Shown in pieces: positions 54,723-63,836 of a stretch of DNA of 64,000 nucleotides; positions within the stretch are counted from its first letter, which is position 1, and the number at the start of each line of letters is the position of its first letter. The stretch spans positions 372,001 to 436,000 of the forward strand of contig CP081102.1 in assembly GCA_025141835.1 (NCBI GenBank). Direction: 5' to 3'. Position numbers and translations under genes: made by a program. The notes under the pieces are model-generated. The model saw only the letters and a list, made by a program, of their open reading frames with translations, was not told the origin of the DNA and made no database searches. This stretch comes from Rhodobacteraceae bacterium M385. GTDB taxonomy: Bacteria; Pseudomonadota; Alphaproteobacteria; Rhodobacterales; Rhodobacteraceae.

Positions 54723-54802
54723 GCGCGTTATGTGCCGAGTTGCATCTGGACGCTTGCGTCGTCATATATCTTGCGTGGACCGTTAACGGAGCAGGACGCG
54801 CA

Positions 54803-55762
54803 ATGAACTACCTCGACTTCGAAAAACCCCTTGCCGAGATTGAAGGCAAAGCGGAAGAACTGCGGGCTATGGCGCGCCGGGAAGAGGGGATGGACGTTGA
54901 AGAACAAGCGGCCGCACTCGACAAAAAAGCGTCGGACATGCTGCGTGACCTCTACAAGGATTTGACCCCTTGGCGGAAATGCCAAGTGGCCCGTCACGCC
55001 GACCGCCCCCATTGCAAGGACTACATCGAAGCGCTGTTCACGGAATATACGCCTTTGGCCGGTGACCGGAACTTTGCCGACGATCACGCTATCATGGGCG
55101 GCTTGGCCCGGTTCAACGACACGCCCGTTGTCGTCATTGGCCACGAAAAAGGGTCCGACACCAAGACCCGGATCGAACGGAACTTCGGCATGGCTCGTCC
55201 CGAAGGCTACCGCAAGGCTGTGCGCCTGATGGATCTTGCCGACCGTTTCAACCTGCCGGTCATCACACTGGTGGACACCCCCGGCGCCTATCCCGGCAAA
55301 GGCGCGGAAGAACGCGGCCAGTCCGAGGCGATTGCGCGCTCAACCGAGAAATGCCTTCAAATCGGCGTGCCCCTGATCTCGGTCATCATCGGTGAAGGCG
55401 GATCGGGCGGCGCGGTGGCCTTCGCCACGGCCGACAAGGTCGCGATGCTGGAGCATTCGGTCTACGCCGTCATCACGCCAGAGGGGTGCGCCTCGATCCT
55501 GTGGAAAGATTCCGAAAAGATGCGCGAAGCGGCGGAAGCGATGCGCCTGACCGCTCAAGACCTGCATCAGCTTGGCGTGTGCGATCTAATCATTAAAGAA
55601 CCGCTCGGCGGCGCACAGCGCGATAAACAGGTCGCAATTGCGAACGTCGGCAAAGCGATTGAGGGTCTGCTGGATGGCATCGACAGCGCAGATCGTGCTG
55701 CCCTGATTGCCGGGCGTCGCAAGAAGTTCCTCGATATCGGTTCCAAAGGGCTCGCCGCCTAA
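54803..55762 (+). CDS. accA: Acetyl-CoA carboxylase carboxyltransferase subunit alpha
   Basis: A 319-residue subunit transferring carboxyl from carboxybiotin to acetyl-CoA, the first step of fatty-acid synthesis. It has [60 protein letters not shown] and [30 protein letters not shown] completes the oxyanion region. ATG 54803 follows GGAGCAGGA. The 3' end lies only five bases from the convergent small membrane gene. Confidence 0.97.
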   Translation: MNYLDFEKPLAEIEGKAEELRAMARREEGMDVEEQAAALDKKASDMLRDLYKDLTPWRKCQVARHADRPHCKDYIEALFTEYTPLAGDRNFADDHAIMGGLARFNDTPVVVIGHEKGSDTKTRIERNFGMARPEGYRKAVRLMDLADRFNLPVITLVDTPGAYPGKGAEERGQSEAIARSTEKCLQIGVPLISVIIGEGGSGGAVAFATADKVAMLEHSVYAVITPEGCASILWKDSEKMREAAEAMRLTAQDLHQLGVCDLIIKEPLGGAQRDKQVAIANVGKAIEGLLDGIDSADRAALIAGRRKKFLDIGSKGLAA

Positions 55763-55767
55763 AGGCC

Positions 55768-55986
55768 CTAGCGTCGAGCAAAAACCACAGCCGCAAACAG
55801 CATAACGGCGCTGGCCACCATGGCGCAGCCGGTCAGCACCATCACGCTGACCGCATCCGCGCATTGGTCAGCCCCCGGACAGCCGCGCGCGCCAAAATCG
55901 TTCCAAGCCGCGAAAAACACGAATGCTGCGAGGAGGCCTAGGCATAGGCCGAGGAGAAGCATGAGGTAGGCCAATGCCTTCACCAC
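55768..55986 (-). CDS. Small two-helix membrane protein with paired cysteines
   Basis: A 72-residue protein with hydrophobic segments at about 5-27 and 46-69. The polar loop FGARGCPGADQCADAVSV has two cysteines that could form a disulfide on the periplasmic side. The start overlaps the flavoprotein stop by seven bases, which makes it the last gene of the ftsEX-plsC run. Unrecognised; function unknown. Confidence 0.65.
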   Translation of the reverse strand: MVKALAYLMLLLGLCLGLLAAFVFFAAWNDFGARGCPGADQCADAVSVMVLTGCAMVASAVMLFAAVVFARR

Positions 55987-56579
55987 ATCCGCTCCGGTGC
56001 CTTTGCGGGATATTCCGCGTCATAGGTTTTGCCGTCAAAGCCCGGGTCCACTTCGGTAATGAAATCACCAGCTTTCGGCAGCCCCTCGGCATCGTCGCGG
56101 GTCCATAGGCCCGATCGCATGATCGCCTTAGCGCATTGGAAATAGACCTCGCCGGTTTTGATCACGATCACCGTTCTAGGGTGTCTCCCGCGCTGCTCGA
56201 ACGTCTGGGTCACCGCCGGATCATCGGTCAAGAGCGCCGTTCCGTTCACCCGCACAACATTTTCTGATCCCGGCACCATGAACATTAGCGACACGCGCCC
56301 ATCGCGGACAATATTGCGCAAGCTGTCGATGCGGTTATTGCCCCGCCAGTCGGGCATCATCAGCGTTTCCTCGTCCACGATCCGCACCACCGCGCCATCG
56401 TCACCGCGCGGGCTGGCATCGGTGCCTTCCGGCCCAACCGTGGACAGCACCACGAAGCGAGCGGCCTCGATCCATTGTCGATAGAGTGGCGTCAACTTCG
56501 GCCAAACCTTCTGCAACGATGTCGGCACGGCGGCATCATAGATGGTTTCCAGGGCGGCGATGTCTGTCACGGTCTTCAT
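55980..56579 (-). CDS. PPOX-type FMN-binding flavoprotein
   Basis: A 199-residue split-barrel protein of the pyridoxamine-phosphate-oxidase superfamily. FVVLSTVGPEGTDASPRGDD, LMMPDWRGNNRIDSLRNIVR and VSLMFMVPGSENVVRVNGTA match the MSMEG_1061-like FMN-binding group. PRTVIVIKTGEVYFQCAKAI is the late conserved block. The physiological substrate is unknown. Genes on both sides overlap it, linking it to a phospholipid acyltransferase and FtsEX. Confidence 0.87.
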   Translation of the reverse strand: MKTVTDIAALETIYDAAVPTSLQKVWPKLTPLYRQWIEAARFVVLSTVGPEGTDASPRGDDGAVVRIVDEETLMMPDWRGNNRIDSLRNIVRDGRVSLMFMVPGSENVVRVNGTALLTDDPAVTQTFEQRGRHPRTVIVIKTGEVYFQCAKAIMRSGLWTRDDAEGLPKAGDFITEVDPGFDGKTYDAEYPAKAPERMW

Positions 56580-57304
56580 GACGTGCCCCGCTCGAAACCC
56601 ACTTCGTCCAGAAGAGCGTCGCTGGCCGTTTCAATCTCAGTTTCCAACCGCCTCAGGAACGGTTTCGGGGCCAAGCCCGGTTCGATCGGGGGCAGGAACT
56701 CGACCACGGCGACGCCGGGTTTCCGGGTGATGCCAGTCTTGGGCCAGAAGACGCCGATGTTCGTTGCCACCGGCACGCAGGGTTGGCCCATCTGCCCATA
56801 CAGCGCGCCGCTGCCCGCCTTGTAGGGGGCGGATACGCCCGGCGCGATACGGGTGCCTTGGGGGTAGATAATCAACTGCCCGCCCTTCTGCTTCCCGCTG
56901 CGCACATCCTCCAACATTTTCTTGATCGCTGCGCCGCGTTTGCCCCTGTTCACCGGCACACAGCCGATGCGTAGGCCGTATTGGCCAATGAAGGGTGCAA
57001 AACGCAGCTCGCTTTTCATGATGAACTTGCCGCGCGGGACTGCATGATAAATCGCCATCACATCAAGGAAGCTTTGATGCTTTGCGGCGATTAAGACTTC
57101 ATCGGTGGGGGGCGTGCCGCGCACCTCGATCTTAAGGCCGACCATCCATTTCAGCGTCCAGAACACCCAAGCACAATAGGTGTGGCAGGCTGCATGGGCT
57201 CCCTTGGCGCTGAACAGGGCCCAGGGAAAGAACACAACAGCTATGACCGGCATCGCCGCATACATCTGCACGATGTGCACAAAGGATCGGATTGTCTGCA
57301 TCAT
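56576..57304 (-). CDS. plsC: 1-acyl-sn-glycerol-3-phosphate acyltransferase
   Basis: A 242-residue membrane-associated enzyme converting lysophosphatidic acid to phosphatidic acid. The catalytic motif HxxxxD is in AAKHQSFLDVMA, the substrate block in LIIYPQGTRIAPG, and an N-terminal hydrophobic segment (about 10-35) anchors it. CVPVNRGKRGAAIKKML is the conserved central motif. The start overlaps the ftsX stop (ATGA) and the 3' end overlaps the flavoprotein start. It is therefore translationally linked to division genes. Confidence 0.92.
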   Translation of the reverse strand: MMQTIRSFVHIVQMYAAMPVIAVVFFPWALFSAKGAHAACHTYCAWVFWTLKWMVGLKIEVRGTPPTDEVLIAAKHQSFLDVMAIYHAVPRGKFIMKSELRFAPFIGQYGLRIGCVPVNRGKRGAAIKKMLEDVRSGKQKGGQLIIYPQGTRIAPGVSAPYKAGSGALYGQMGQPCVPVATNIGVFWPKTGITRKPGVAVVEFLPPIEPGLAPKPFLRRLETEIETASDALLDEVGFERGTS

Positions 57305-58203
57305 TGAAGCCCTCGCAACGTGCGGAACGCTGCAAAGCGTGTGGCGAAAAACGCCGTTGTGGCCGCAAGGACCGGGATCAGCAGGGGCCAGAGCCATCCG
57401 GTGCCGGAAAAGCTAAGGCCCGTCAGGATCGCCGCCGTGTCGCGGGCCGAGGGCAGGATCAGTACCGCTAGCACACCGATCCCGGTGCCAATCGCGGCCC
57501 CTGTGAGGGCGCGCAGGGTGAAGCGGCGCACGAAGGCGCGGGCGATGTAGCTGTCGCGCGCGCCGACAAGGCGCAGGACGCGAATGACCTGTTCATTGGC
57601 CGACAAGGCTGCTTGCGCTGCCAGTGTCACCATCGCCGCCGTGGCCCCAAGGATCAGCACCAGCGCCAGCCCGCCCAGTAGCCGCAAGCGGCTGGCGGCA
57701 TCGGCCAGGGGACGGCGCCAGCGGTCGTGGTCATCCAGCACGGCGCCCGGGGCTTCAGCCACCAAGCGTTGGCGCAGGCCGTCTGGGTCATAGCCCTCGG
57801 GGGTTTCGATAATCTCGATCAGGCGCGGAATGGGAAGGTCGTCGAGCGGCAGGTCGGGGCCGAACCATGGCGACAGCAGCGCCTGTTGATCCTCATCTGA
57901 AAGGGCGCGGGCGCTTTCGATACCCGGTGTTTGTTCCAGCACTGTCAGCACGGCCCATGTCTGCGCTTCCAACTCGGCTGCCGGGGCCGATATCCGAATG
58001 GTAGAGGATTGCGCCAAGGCGTCTGACCAGCGGTCGGCCAAGCGCCCCGACGCCATGGACAGCGCCATGGCGAATACCGCCAGAAATGCCATCGCGGCGG
58101 ACGTGGCAAGCGTGAGTCGCGCCGATTGCCCACTGCGCGGCACCACCCGGTCGGCTTGGGAATCGCGGCCGACCAAAGCGAAAATATCTGCTCCCAAGCT
58201 CAT
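57301..58203 (-). CDS. ftsX: Cell division protein FtsX
   Basis: A 300-residue permease-like protein with four transmembrane segments (about 32-52, 172-195, 225-250 and 270-290). A large periplasmic loop (about 55-165) contains the LEQTPGIESARALSDEDQQA region. The C-terminal half has the FtsX/MacB-type VIRVLRLVGARDSYIARAFV motif. With FtsE it controls amidase activation at the septum. The start overlaps the ftsE stop. The N-terminal cytoplasmic segment is short. Confidence 0.93.
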   Translation of the reverse strand: MSLGADIFALVGRDSQADRVVPRSGQSARLTLATSAAMAFLAVFAMALSMASGRLADRWSDALAQSSTIRISAPAAELEAQTWAVLTVLEQTPGIESARALSDEDQQALLSPWFGPDLPLDDLPIPRLIEIIETPEGYDPDGLRQRLVAEAPGAVLDDHDRWRRPLADAASRLRLLGGLALVLILGATAAMVTLAAQAALSANEQVIRVLRLVGARDSYIARAFVRRFTLRALTGAAIGTGIGVLAVLILPSARDTAAILTGLSFSGTGWLWPLLIPVLAATTAFFATRFAAFRTLRGLQ

Positions 58204-58877
58204 AGGTCCGCCCCCGCCGAGATGATCTGCCCGCCCTGAATGCGCAGCACACGGGCTTGCACCCTTTGCTTGGCGGCACGGATCAGCGCCAGATCATGGG
58301 TGGCAATCACCACCGTTTTGCCAAGCTTGTTCAGCTCTACCAGCAGGTTCAATAACCGCAGCGACATGTCCCAATCGACATTACCCGTCGGCTCATCGGC
58401 AAGGATCAAGTCCGGGTCCATGATGATCGCGCGGGCCAAGGCCGCCCGCTGCCTTTCGCCGCCAGATAATTCTGGCGGGGTGGCATTGGCACGGGCCGAA
58501 AGGCCGACCCAGCCGATCAGCTCGGTCAGATTGCTTTCCTGCACCATATTGCCCTTGCCGGTCACGGTCAGGGGCAGGGCCAGGTTGTCGATCAAGGGCA
58601 AGTGATCAAGGAACTTACAGTCCTGATGCACCACGCCAATGCGCTGTCGCAAATCTGCGATGCCATCGCGTGTCAGGCCCGTGGCCGTGTGTCCAAACAA
58701 GCTGATATTACCACCGGTCGGCAGCAATTCTGCGTAGCAGAGCTTCAGGAACGTGGTTTTGCCTGCGCCTGAAGGCCCCGTCAGGAAGTGAAACGAGCCC
58801 GGTACAAGGTTGAGCGAAAGGCCCGACAGAAGCGGTTCGGCCCCGTAGCCATAGGCGGCGTCCTGCATCTCGATCAT
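58200..58877 (-). CDS. ftsE: Cell division ATP-binding protein FtsE
   Basis: A 225-residue ABC ATPase. Walker A is LTGPSGAGKTTFLKL, the Q-loop is in IGVVHQDCKFLDHLPL, the signature LSGGERQRAALARAI and Walker B LILADEPTGNVDW. The FtsE-specific VHQDCKFLDHL and NVDWDMSLRLL are present. ATG 58877 (MIEMQDAAYG) is preferred over GTG 58889. It is the first gene of a five-gene overlapping run and is divergent from the zinc-ribbon gene over 242 bases, where no clear promoter box could be fixed. Confidence 0.95.
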   Translation of the reverse strand: MIEMQDAAYGYGAEPLLSGLSLNLVPGSFHFLTGPSGAGKTTFLKLCYAELLPTGGNISLFGHTATGLTRDGIADLRQRIGVVHQDCKFLDHLPLIDNLALPLTVTGKGNMVQESNLTELIGWVGLSARANATPPELSGGERQRAALARAIIMDPDLILADEPTGNVDWDMSLRLLNLLVELNKLGKTVVIATHDLALIRAAKQRVQARVLRIQGGQIISAGADL

Positions 58878-59119
58878 TGGAATTAGCACCTTACCCTTGC
58901 CTGCAACCTGTTTCGCATTGTTACCGCCCTACTGCAATCGCAGGCATTTCGCTTGGACCGCGACTGAGTCGTTGTTGCAACGGCTTGCAGCCGTGGAATT
59001 TTACGGGGATTGGAAAGATACCGTTGTATTGCTAACCTTCTGTAGAAGCACGCAATCAGCCGAAGGCTCGGCTGCCTGAAGGCCCGTATTTTCGCGCCCA
59101 AGAACAGAGATCAGTTCCC

Positions 59120-59944
59120 ATGCGGTTAACCTGCCCCAATTGCAGCGCACGATATGAAGTTGATGAAGCCATGGTGCCCCCCGGCGGGCGCGATGTGCAG
59201 TGTTCTAATTGTTCGCAGACATGGTTCCAACCTGGCCGCCGTGCGCCGGAAACGCCAGTGTCGCCCGAGGTCGCGCCCCCGGAGGCACCCGCCGAAGATA
59301 CGCCGCAGGCGCCTGAAGTGGCCCCCGTTCACGATGCGCCATCGCCCGAGGTGGCCGATGAAGCCGCTGATGAACCTGCGCAGCCCGAGCGACGCCCCGT
59401 GGACAGCAGTGTTTCCGAAATCCTGCGCGAAGAAGCGGAGCGGGAGGCGCGGTTGCGCCGCGCCGAAGCCGCGCCTGAAATGGCCCCGCAGCAAGAAGAA
59501 ATGTCTCTGCCGGAAGATCAGCTGTCCTACCGGGAACGCCGTATCGCAGAGCTTGAGAATGCCGAAGACGCCTTCGAGACCGAGCAAATCAGCGCTGCCG
59601 TTGCTAGCGCCGCCGCCGCGTCCCGGCGCGAGGAATTCCCCGACATCGAGGAAATCAACTCCACCCTGCGCGCCACCGGCGACCGCAAGGAAGAAGAGGC
59701 AAGCGCCACAGATGTAGACACCATTGCGGGCCCAAGCCGTCGTCGCGGCTCTGCCCGGAGGGGCTTTTTGTTGGTGCTTATTCTGGCGGCCATCGCGGTG
59801 GGCATCTACGCCTATGCGCCGCAGATCAAAGAGTATGTGCCGCAGGTCGCCCCAGCGCTCGATAGCTATGTCGAGGCGGTGAACAGCGCCCGGTTCTGGC
59901 TCGATGACATGGCCCGCTCCATCGCGGGTAATGCCGGGGGCTAA
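59120..59944 (+). CDS. Zinc-ribbon (MJ0042-type) membrane protein
   Basis: A 274-residue protein. The N-terminus MRLTCPNCSARYEVDEAMVP and CSNCSQTWFQP form a four-cysteine zinc ribbon. A long acidic, Pro/Ala/Glu-rich region (about 40-200) includes a coiled-coil-like stretch around SEILREEAEREARLRRAEAA. One transmembrane helix (about 215-237, GFLLVLILAAIAVGIYAYAP) leaves a short periplasmic tail. Such proteins are widespread near ftsEX in alphaproteobacteria; the function is unknown. ATG follows a long 5' region. Confidence 0.85.
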   Translation: MRLTCPNCSARYEVDEAMVPPGGRDVQCSNCSQTWFQPGRRAPETPVSPEVAPPEAPAEDTPQAPEVAPVHDAPSPEVADEAADEPAQPERRPVDSSVSEILREEAEREARLRRAEAAPEMAPQQEEMSLPEDQLSYRERRIAELENAEDAFETEQISAAVASAAAASRREEFPDIEEINSTLRATGDRKEEEASATDVDTIAGPSRRRGSARRGFLLVLILAAIAVGIYAYAPQIKEYVPQVAPALDSYVEAVNSARFWLDDMARSIAGNAGG

Positions 59945-59974
59945 CCTCCTCCCTCACGGGCCTTGGGGCTTTCT

Positions 59975-62542
59975 CTAAAACTGGTCGAGCAAGCGGCGCA
60001 GGTAATCCCGTTCAAGTTCAGGACGGGTTTGTTCCGCCGCACGATCGCGCAGCAAGTCCAGCAATTCCCGCGCCCTTTGTTGCGCGTCTTCCCCGTCGCT
60101 TAGCCCGCTTTCATCGGATCCAAAGGCACCGTTGTTGCCTGCTTGGCGACCCAGTGGGTCTTGCAGTGGTTGGCCTTCAGCACGGTTGCCTTCGGCTTGG
60201 CCCTGTCCCGGTTCTGCGCCCTGTTCTTGTGCCAAAGCCTCGCCCAATTGGGTCATGCCTTCGCGCAGGGCTTCCATTGCCTCGGATTGCAGATCAAGTG
60301 CCTCGGCAATATCGCCGCGCTCCAGCGCTTCGGCGGCGTCGTCCATCGCTTCGCCCGCGCCGTCCAGTTGCTCGAGCGCCTCGTCGCCCGCTTCGGTGCC
60401 AGTGCCCGGCAAGCGGCGGGCTTGTTCTTCCAGCTGACGCAGCAGGTCCTGTTGCCGTTCCGCCAAGCTGCCCGATGGGCCCTCGCCGTTCTCGCCGCCC
60501 TGACCTTGGCCGGGGTTGTCCCCGTCTTGGCCCGGTTGGTTGCCTTGTGGGGCGTTGCCATCCTGGCCGCTTTGCTGGCCGGGCCGGTTGGGGTTGAGCT
60601 GATCTTGCAGGTCTTGGAACGCATCGTCGGACAGTTCCTGTTGCCCGCGTAGCGTGTCTTGCAGGCCTTCCATCGCTTCTTGCCCCGGCGTTCGCGGACC
60701 ATCGCCGCTGCCGTCGCCTTGGGTAATCTCCATGTTTTCCAGCATCTCTTGCAGGGCTTGCAGCATCTCCATCGCTTCGGCGATCCGGCCTTCCTGCATC
60801 AGCTCTTCAATCCGGCGCAACATTTCGTCCAGATCGGCGTTGGTCATCTCTTGGCCTTCGTCGCCCTCGTCGGGTTGGTCGGTGTTGTCGCCGAATTCCG
60901 TGTTATCGGCCAACTCCTGCATATAGTCGTCCATCGCCTCGCGCATTTCCTGCATCAACTGGGCGATTTCTTCGTCCGAGGCGCCTTGGCGCATGGCTTC
61001 TGCCAACCGTTCCTGCGCCCTGCGCAGACGCTCCAACGCGCTGCCTTCTTCGCTGAATTCCAGCTCCAGCGCGGCGTTCCATAGGATTTCGGCCACATCT
61101 TCCTGTGTCTCAATCGAGATCGAGTCGATGGCCGATTCAAGCCGTTGTATCGCAGCGCGAAGGCCACGGTAGACGCCTTCGCTCAGGTCATCCTCAGGGC
61201 GATGTGTCAGCGCCCGCAGCAGCCGAGAGGCGCGGATGGCATTGTCTCGGTTCCAAAGGATATCGCGGCGCAGTTCCACCAGCGCATTGGCCAGCGGATC
61301 AAAGAAACGCTGCCCCGGAAGCCGGGCCACGTCGTAAGTGGCCTCAGCCGTTTGGCCCGCATCGTCCACCACCGTAAGCGTCAAGGTTACGGGAAGGTTG
61401 GCAAAGGGATGCTCGGACAGGTCTTCCAACACGACTTCGGTAAATTCATCGCGGTTGCCCCGGAACGGCATCGGCAAGTCCAGCACCACAGGTTCGCGGG
61501 GCTCGGGGTCAATGGACAGGCCATAGCGGCGGTCAGCGGCGTCGGCGTTCAAGCGGATCGTCGCGGTGCCCGACCGGACGCCGTAATCATCGCTGGCAGT
61601 GAAGCTGAACTGCATGGCACTGGGCGCTTCGCCCTCAACCTCGCCCTCCAGCGCAACGGCGGGGGGCTGGTCAGGGCGCACGGCGACCTGCCATTCGCGC
61701 CCGCCGGGACCATCGACAGCCAAGGTGCCGCCCCGTTCCATCGTGACGGTTTGTGCATAGGCGGTTTCATCCAACTCTGGCACGGGGCCGATATCGGTAC
61801 GCAGGGTAATTTCGCCGGGGGCACCGTAGGCCCGTAGCGTAATGTCCGAGCCGAGCGGCGCTTCAAAGCTGTCGGCAGCAATGTCGTTGAGGTAGAGCGA
61901 CGGCAGACCGGTATAAATTGGCGGCTCTACCCAGCCTTCCCACGATGGCCCGGCGGAAGCGGTCGCCGCGCCGGGGCCAAGCGGAACCTCGCCCACATCG
62001 GTCACCCGGGATAGGCCCCCAAACAAAAGCGCCATCGCCAAGGCGACCGCCCCCACGTAACGCAGCGCGTAGGGATCATTGCGCGACAACCGCAGGTTGG
62101 GCTGGGGCGCACGGGCGCCAGCGGCACGGTTGGCCATGCGGGCAATATGCGCCGCCCACACCGATTGGCTGGCCGGATCGGTGCCACCCACGGCGGGGCT
62201 GTCGAGCAGGGTCGAGATGGGACGCCCCGGCATGGTGGCATCCAGCCGCCCCAACGCATCCGCGTGGGTGGGCATCTTGAAACGGCGCAGTCCAAAGGCC
62301 AAAAGAACAAGAGTTCCCAAGGCGATAAGCGCCAAGGCCGTCCACGTGATCGTAGGGGAAAATAAGCTACCCGCCCCGAAAGACAGCGCCGCAAAGACGA
62401 CAAACAGCACCGTCCACACCGGCCAAAAGGCCCGCACGCCACGTTCCGCAACCATGCCAAGACGGGTCAGCCGCAAGGGCCAGATCAACCGCTTGATCGC
62501 GTCGGTTTTTGGGGCCTCATCAGGTGTCGAGTGGGTCATCAT
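59975..62542 (-). CDS. TIGR02302/DUF4175-type large membrane protein
   Basis: An 855-residue protein. Three hydrophobic segments near the N-terminus (about 40-62, 68-88 and 165-185) are followed by a large, probably periplasmic region with beta-sandwich-like repeats (about 200-400). After that comes a Glu/Gln-rich helical region with coiled-coil character (EEIAQLMQEMREAMDDYMQE) and a Gly/Gln/Asn-rich low-complexity stretch (QGQGGENGEGPSG). The pattern matches the TIGR02302 family of alphaproteobacteria, for which I know no function. Start ATG 62542 or 62539. It lies 28 bases after lysA and is probably co-transcribed. Confidence 0.85.
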   Translation of the reverse strand: MMTHSTPDEAPKTDAIKRLIWPLRLTRLGMVAERGVRAFWPVWTVLFVVFAALSFGAGSLFSPTITWTALALIALGTLVLLAFGLRRFKMPTHADALGRLDATMPGRPISTLLDSPAVGGTDPASQSVWAAHIARMANRAAGARAPQPNLRLSRNDPYALRYVGAVALAMALLFGGLSRVTDVGEVPLGPGAATASAGPSWEGWVEPPIYTGLPSLYLNDIAADSFEAPLGSDITLRAYGAPGEITLRTDIGPVPELDETAYAQTVTMERGGTLAVDGPGGREWQVAVRPDQPPAVALEGEVEGEAPSAMQFSFTASDDYGVRSGTATIRLNADAADRRYGLSIDPEPREPVVLDLPMPFRGNRDEFTEVVLEDLSEHPFANLPVTLTLTVVDDAGQTAEATYDVARLPGQRFFDPLANALVELRRDILWNRDNAIRASRLLRALTHRPEDDLSEGVYRGLRAAIQRLESAIDSISIETQEDVAEILWNAALELEFSEEGSALERLRRAQERLAEAMRQGASDEEIAQLMQEMREAMDDYMQELADNTEFGDNTDQPDEGDEGQEMTNADLDEMLRRIEELMQEGRIAEAMEMLQALQEMLENMEITQGDGSGDGPRTPGQEAMEGLQDTLRGQQELSDDAFQDLQDQLNPNRPGQQSGQDGNAPQGNQPGQDGDNPGQGQGGENGEGPSGSLAERQQDLLRQLEEQARRLPGTGTEAGDEALEQLDGAGEAMDDAAEALERGDIAEALDLQSEAMEALREGMTQLGEALAQEQGAEPGQGQAEGNRAEGQPLQDPLGRQAGNNGAFGSDESGLSDGEDAQQRARELLDLLRDRAAEQTRPELERDYLRRLLDQF

Positions 62543-62570
62543 GCCTTTCCCGCACGAAGGCGGCCGGGCG

Positions 62571-63836
62571 TCATGCCCATTGGGGAATAGTATCGCGGTT
62601 TATCATGTCGTCAAACGATGGACGTGCCCGGATGACGGCGAATTGATCGCCATTGACCAAAACCTCGGGGATCAGCGGCCGCGTGTTGTATTCGCTGCTC
62701 ATGACCGCACCATAAGCCCCTGCCGAGCGGAAGGCGATCAGGTCGGCCTCTTGCACCGGGGGCAGGTTGCGCTGTTTGGCGAAGGTATCGCCCGACTCGC
62801 AGACCGGGCCGACGATGTCATAGGGCGACTGTTCGGCCCCGGGTGCGGGCTCAACGACGGGCACGATGTCGTGGTAAGAGCCATACATAGCGGGGCGGAT
62901 CAGGTCGTTCATGGCCGCGTCAAGGATCAGAAAATCACGATCCTCGCCGTTTTTCACATAGATGGTGGAGGCCACAAGCAGCCCTGCGTTGCCCGAGATC
63001 AGTCGGCCGGGCTCAATCTCGATCTCGCAGCCCAGATGGCCGACGGTGCGCTTGATGACTTCACCGTATTCTATTGGCAAAGGCGGGGCAGAGTTGGAAC
63101 GCTCGTAAGGAATGCCAAGGCCACCGCCCAAATCAAGCCGGCGGATGGTATGGCCGTCAGAGCGAAGTTGTTCCGTTAGTTCGGCCACTTTTGTGTAAGC
63201 AATTTCGAATGGTTCAAGGTCAGTCAACTGGCTGCCGATATGCACGTCGATCCCGATAACCTCTAGCCCCGGTAGGGAGGCAGCAAGGGCGTAGACTTCG
63301 CGCGCGCGGGCGATGGGAATGCCGAATTTATCTTCTTTCCGCCCGGTCGAGATTTTCTCGTGGGTTTTCGCATCCACATCGGGGTTCACGCGCACAGTGA
63401 TCGGCGCGGTGACACCCAAAGACATGGCAACGCGGGACAGGCGGGCCATTTCGGGCTCTGATTCCACGTTGAATTGGCGGATGCCGCCTTCAAGGGCGAG
63501 GCGCATTTCCTCTTCGGTTTTCCCGATGCCCGAGAACACGATCTTATCACCCGGAACGCCCGCCGCTTTGGCGCGCATGTATTCGCCGCCAGACACCACA
63601 TCCATCCCTGCGCCAAGGTTGGCCATATGAGACAGAACCGCTTGATTTGAATTGCTTTTCACGGCGAAGCAAATCAGGTGATCCAGCCCGTGAAGGGCCT
63701 CTTGAAACAGTTGAAAATGCCGCGTCAGCGTTGCGGTGGAATAGACATAGAAGGGCGTGCCGACCTTGGCGGCAATGTCCTTGATGGCCACGCCTTCCGC
63801 ATGGAGTTCGCCGTTTTGGTAGAGGAAATGATCCAT
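62571..63836 (-). CDS. lysA: Diaminopimelate decarboxylase
   Basis: A 421-residue fold-III PLP enzyme making L-lysine from meso-diaminopimelate. The PLP lysine is in LICFAVKSNSNQAVLSHMAN. VSGGEYMRAKAAGVPGDKIV, the His in IDVHIGSQLTD, the glycine loop LDLGGGLGIPY and the C-terminal active-site cysteine in GPVCESGDTFAK are all present. ATG 63836 is preceded by AAGGGA; an extension to 63884 is not supported. It is upstream of the TIGR02302 gene. Confidence 0.97.
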   Translation of the reverse strand: MDHFLYQNGELHAEGVAIKDIAAKVGTPFYVYSTATLTRHFQLFQEALHGLDHLICFAVKSNSNQAVLSHMANLGAGMDVVSGGEYMRAKAAGVPGDKIVFSGIGKTEEEMRLALEGGIRQFNVESEPEMARLSRVAMSLGVTAPITVRVNPDVDAKTHEKISTGRKEDKFGIPIARAREVYALAASLPGLEVIGIDVHIGSQLTDLEPFEIAYTKVAELTEQLRSDGHTIRRLDLGGGLGIPYERSNSAPPLPIEYGEVIKRTVGHLGCEIEIEPGRLISGNAGLLVASTIYVKNGEDRDFLILDAAMNDLIRPAMYGSYHDIVPVVEPAPGAEQSPYDIVGPVCESGDTFAKQRNLPPVQEADLIAFRSAGAYGAVMSSEYNTRPLIPEVLVNGDQFAVIRARPSFDDMINRDTIPQWA

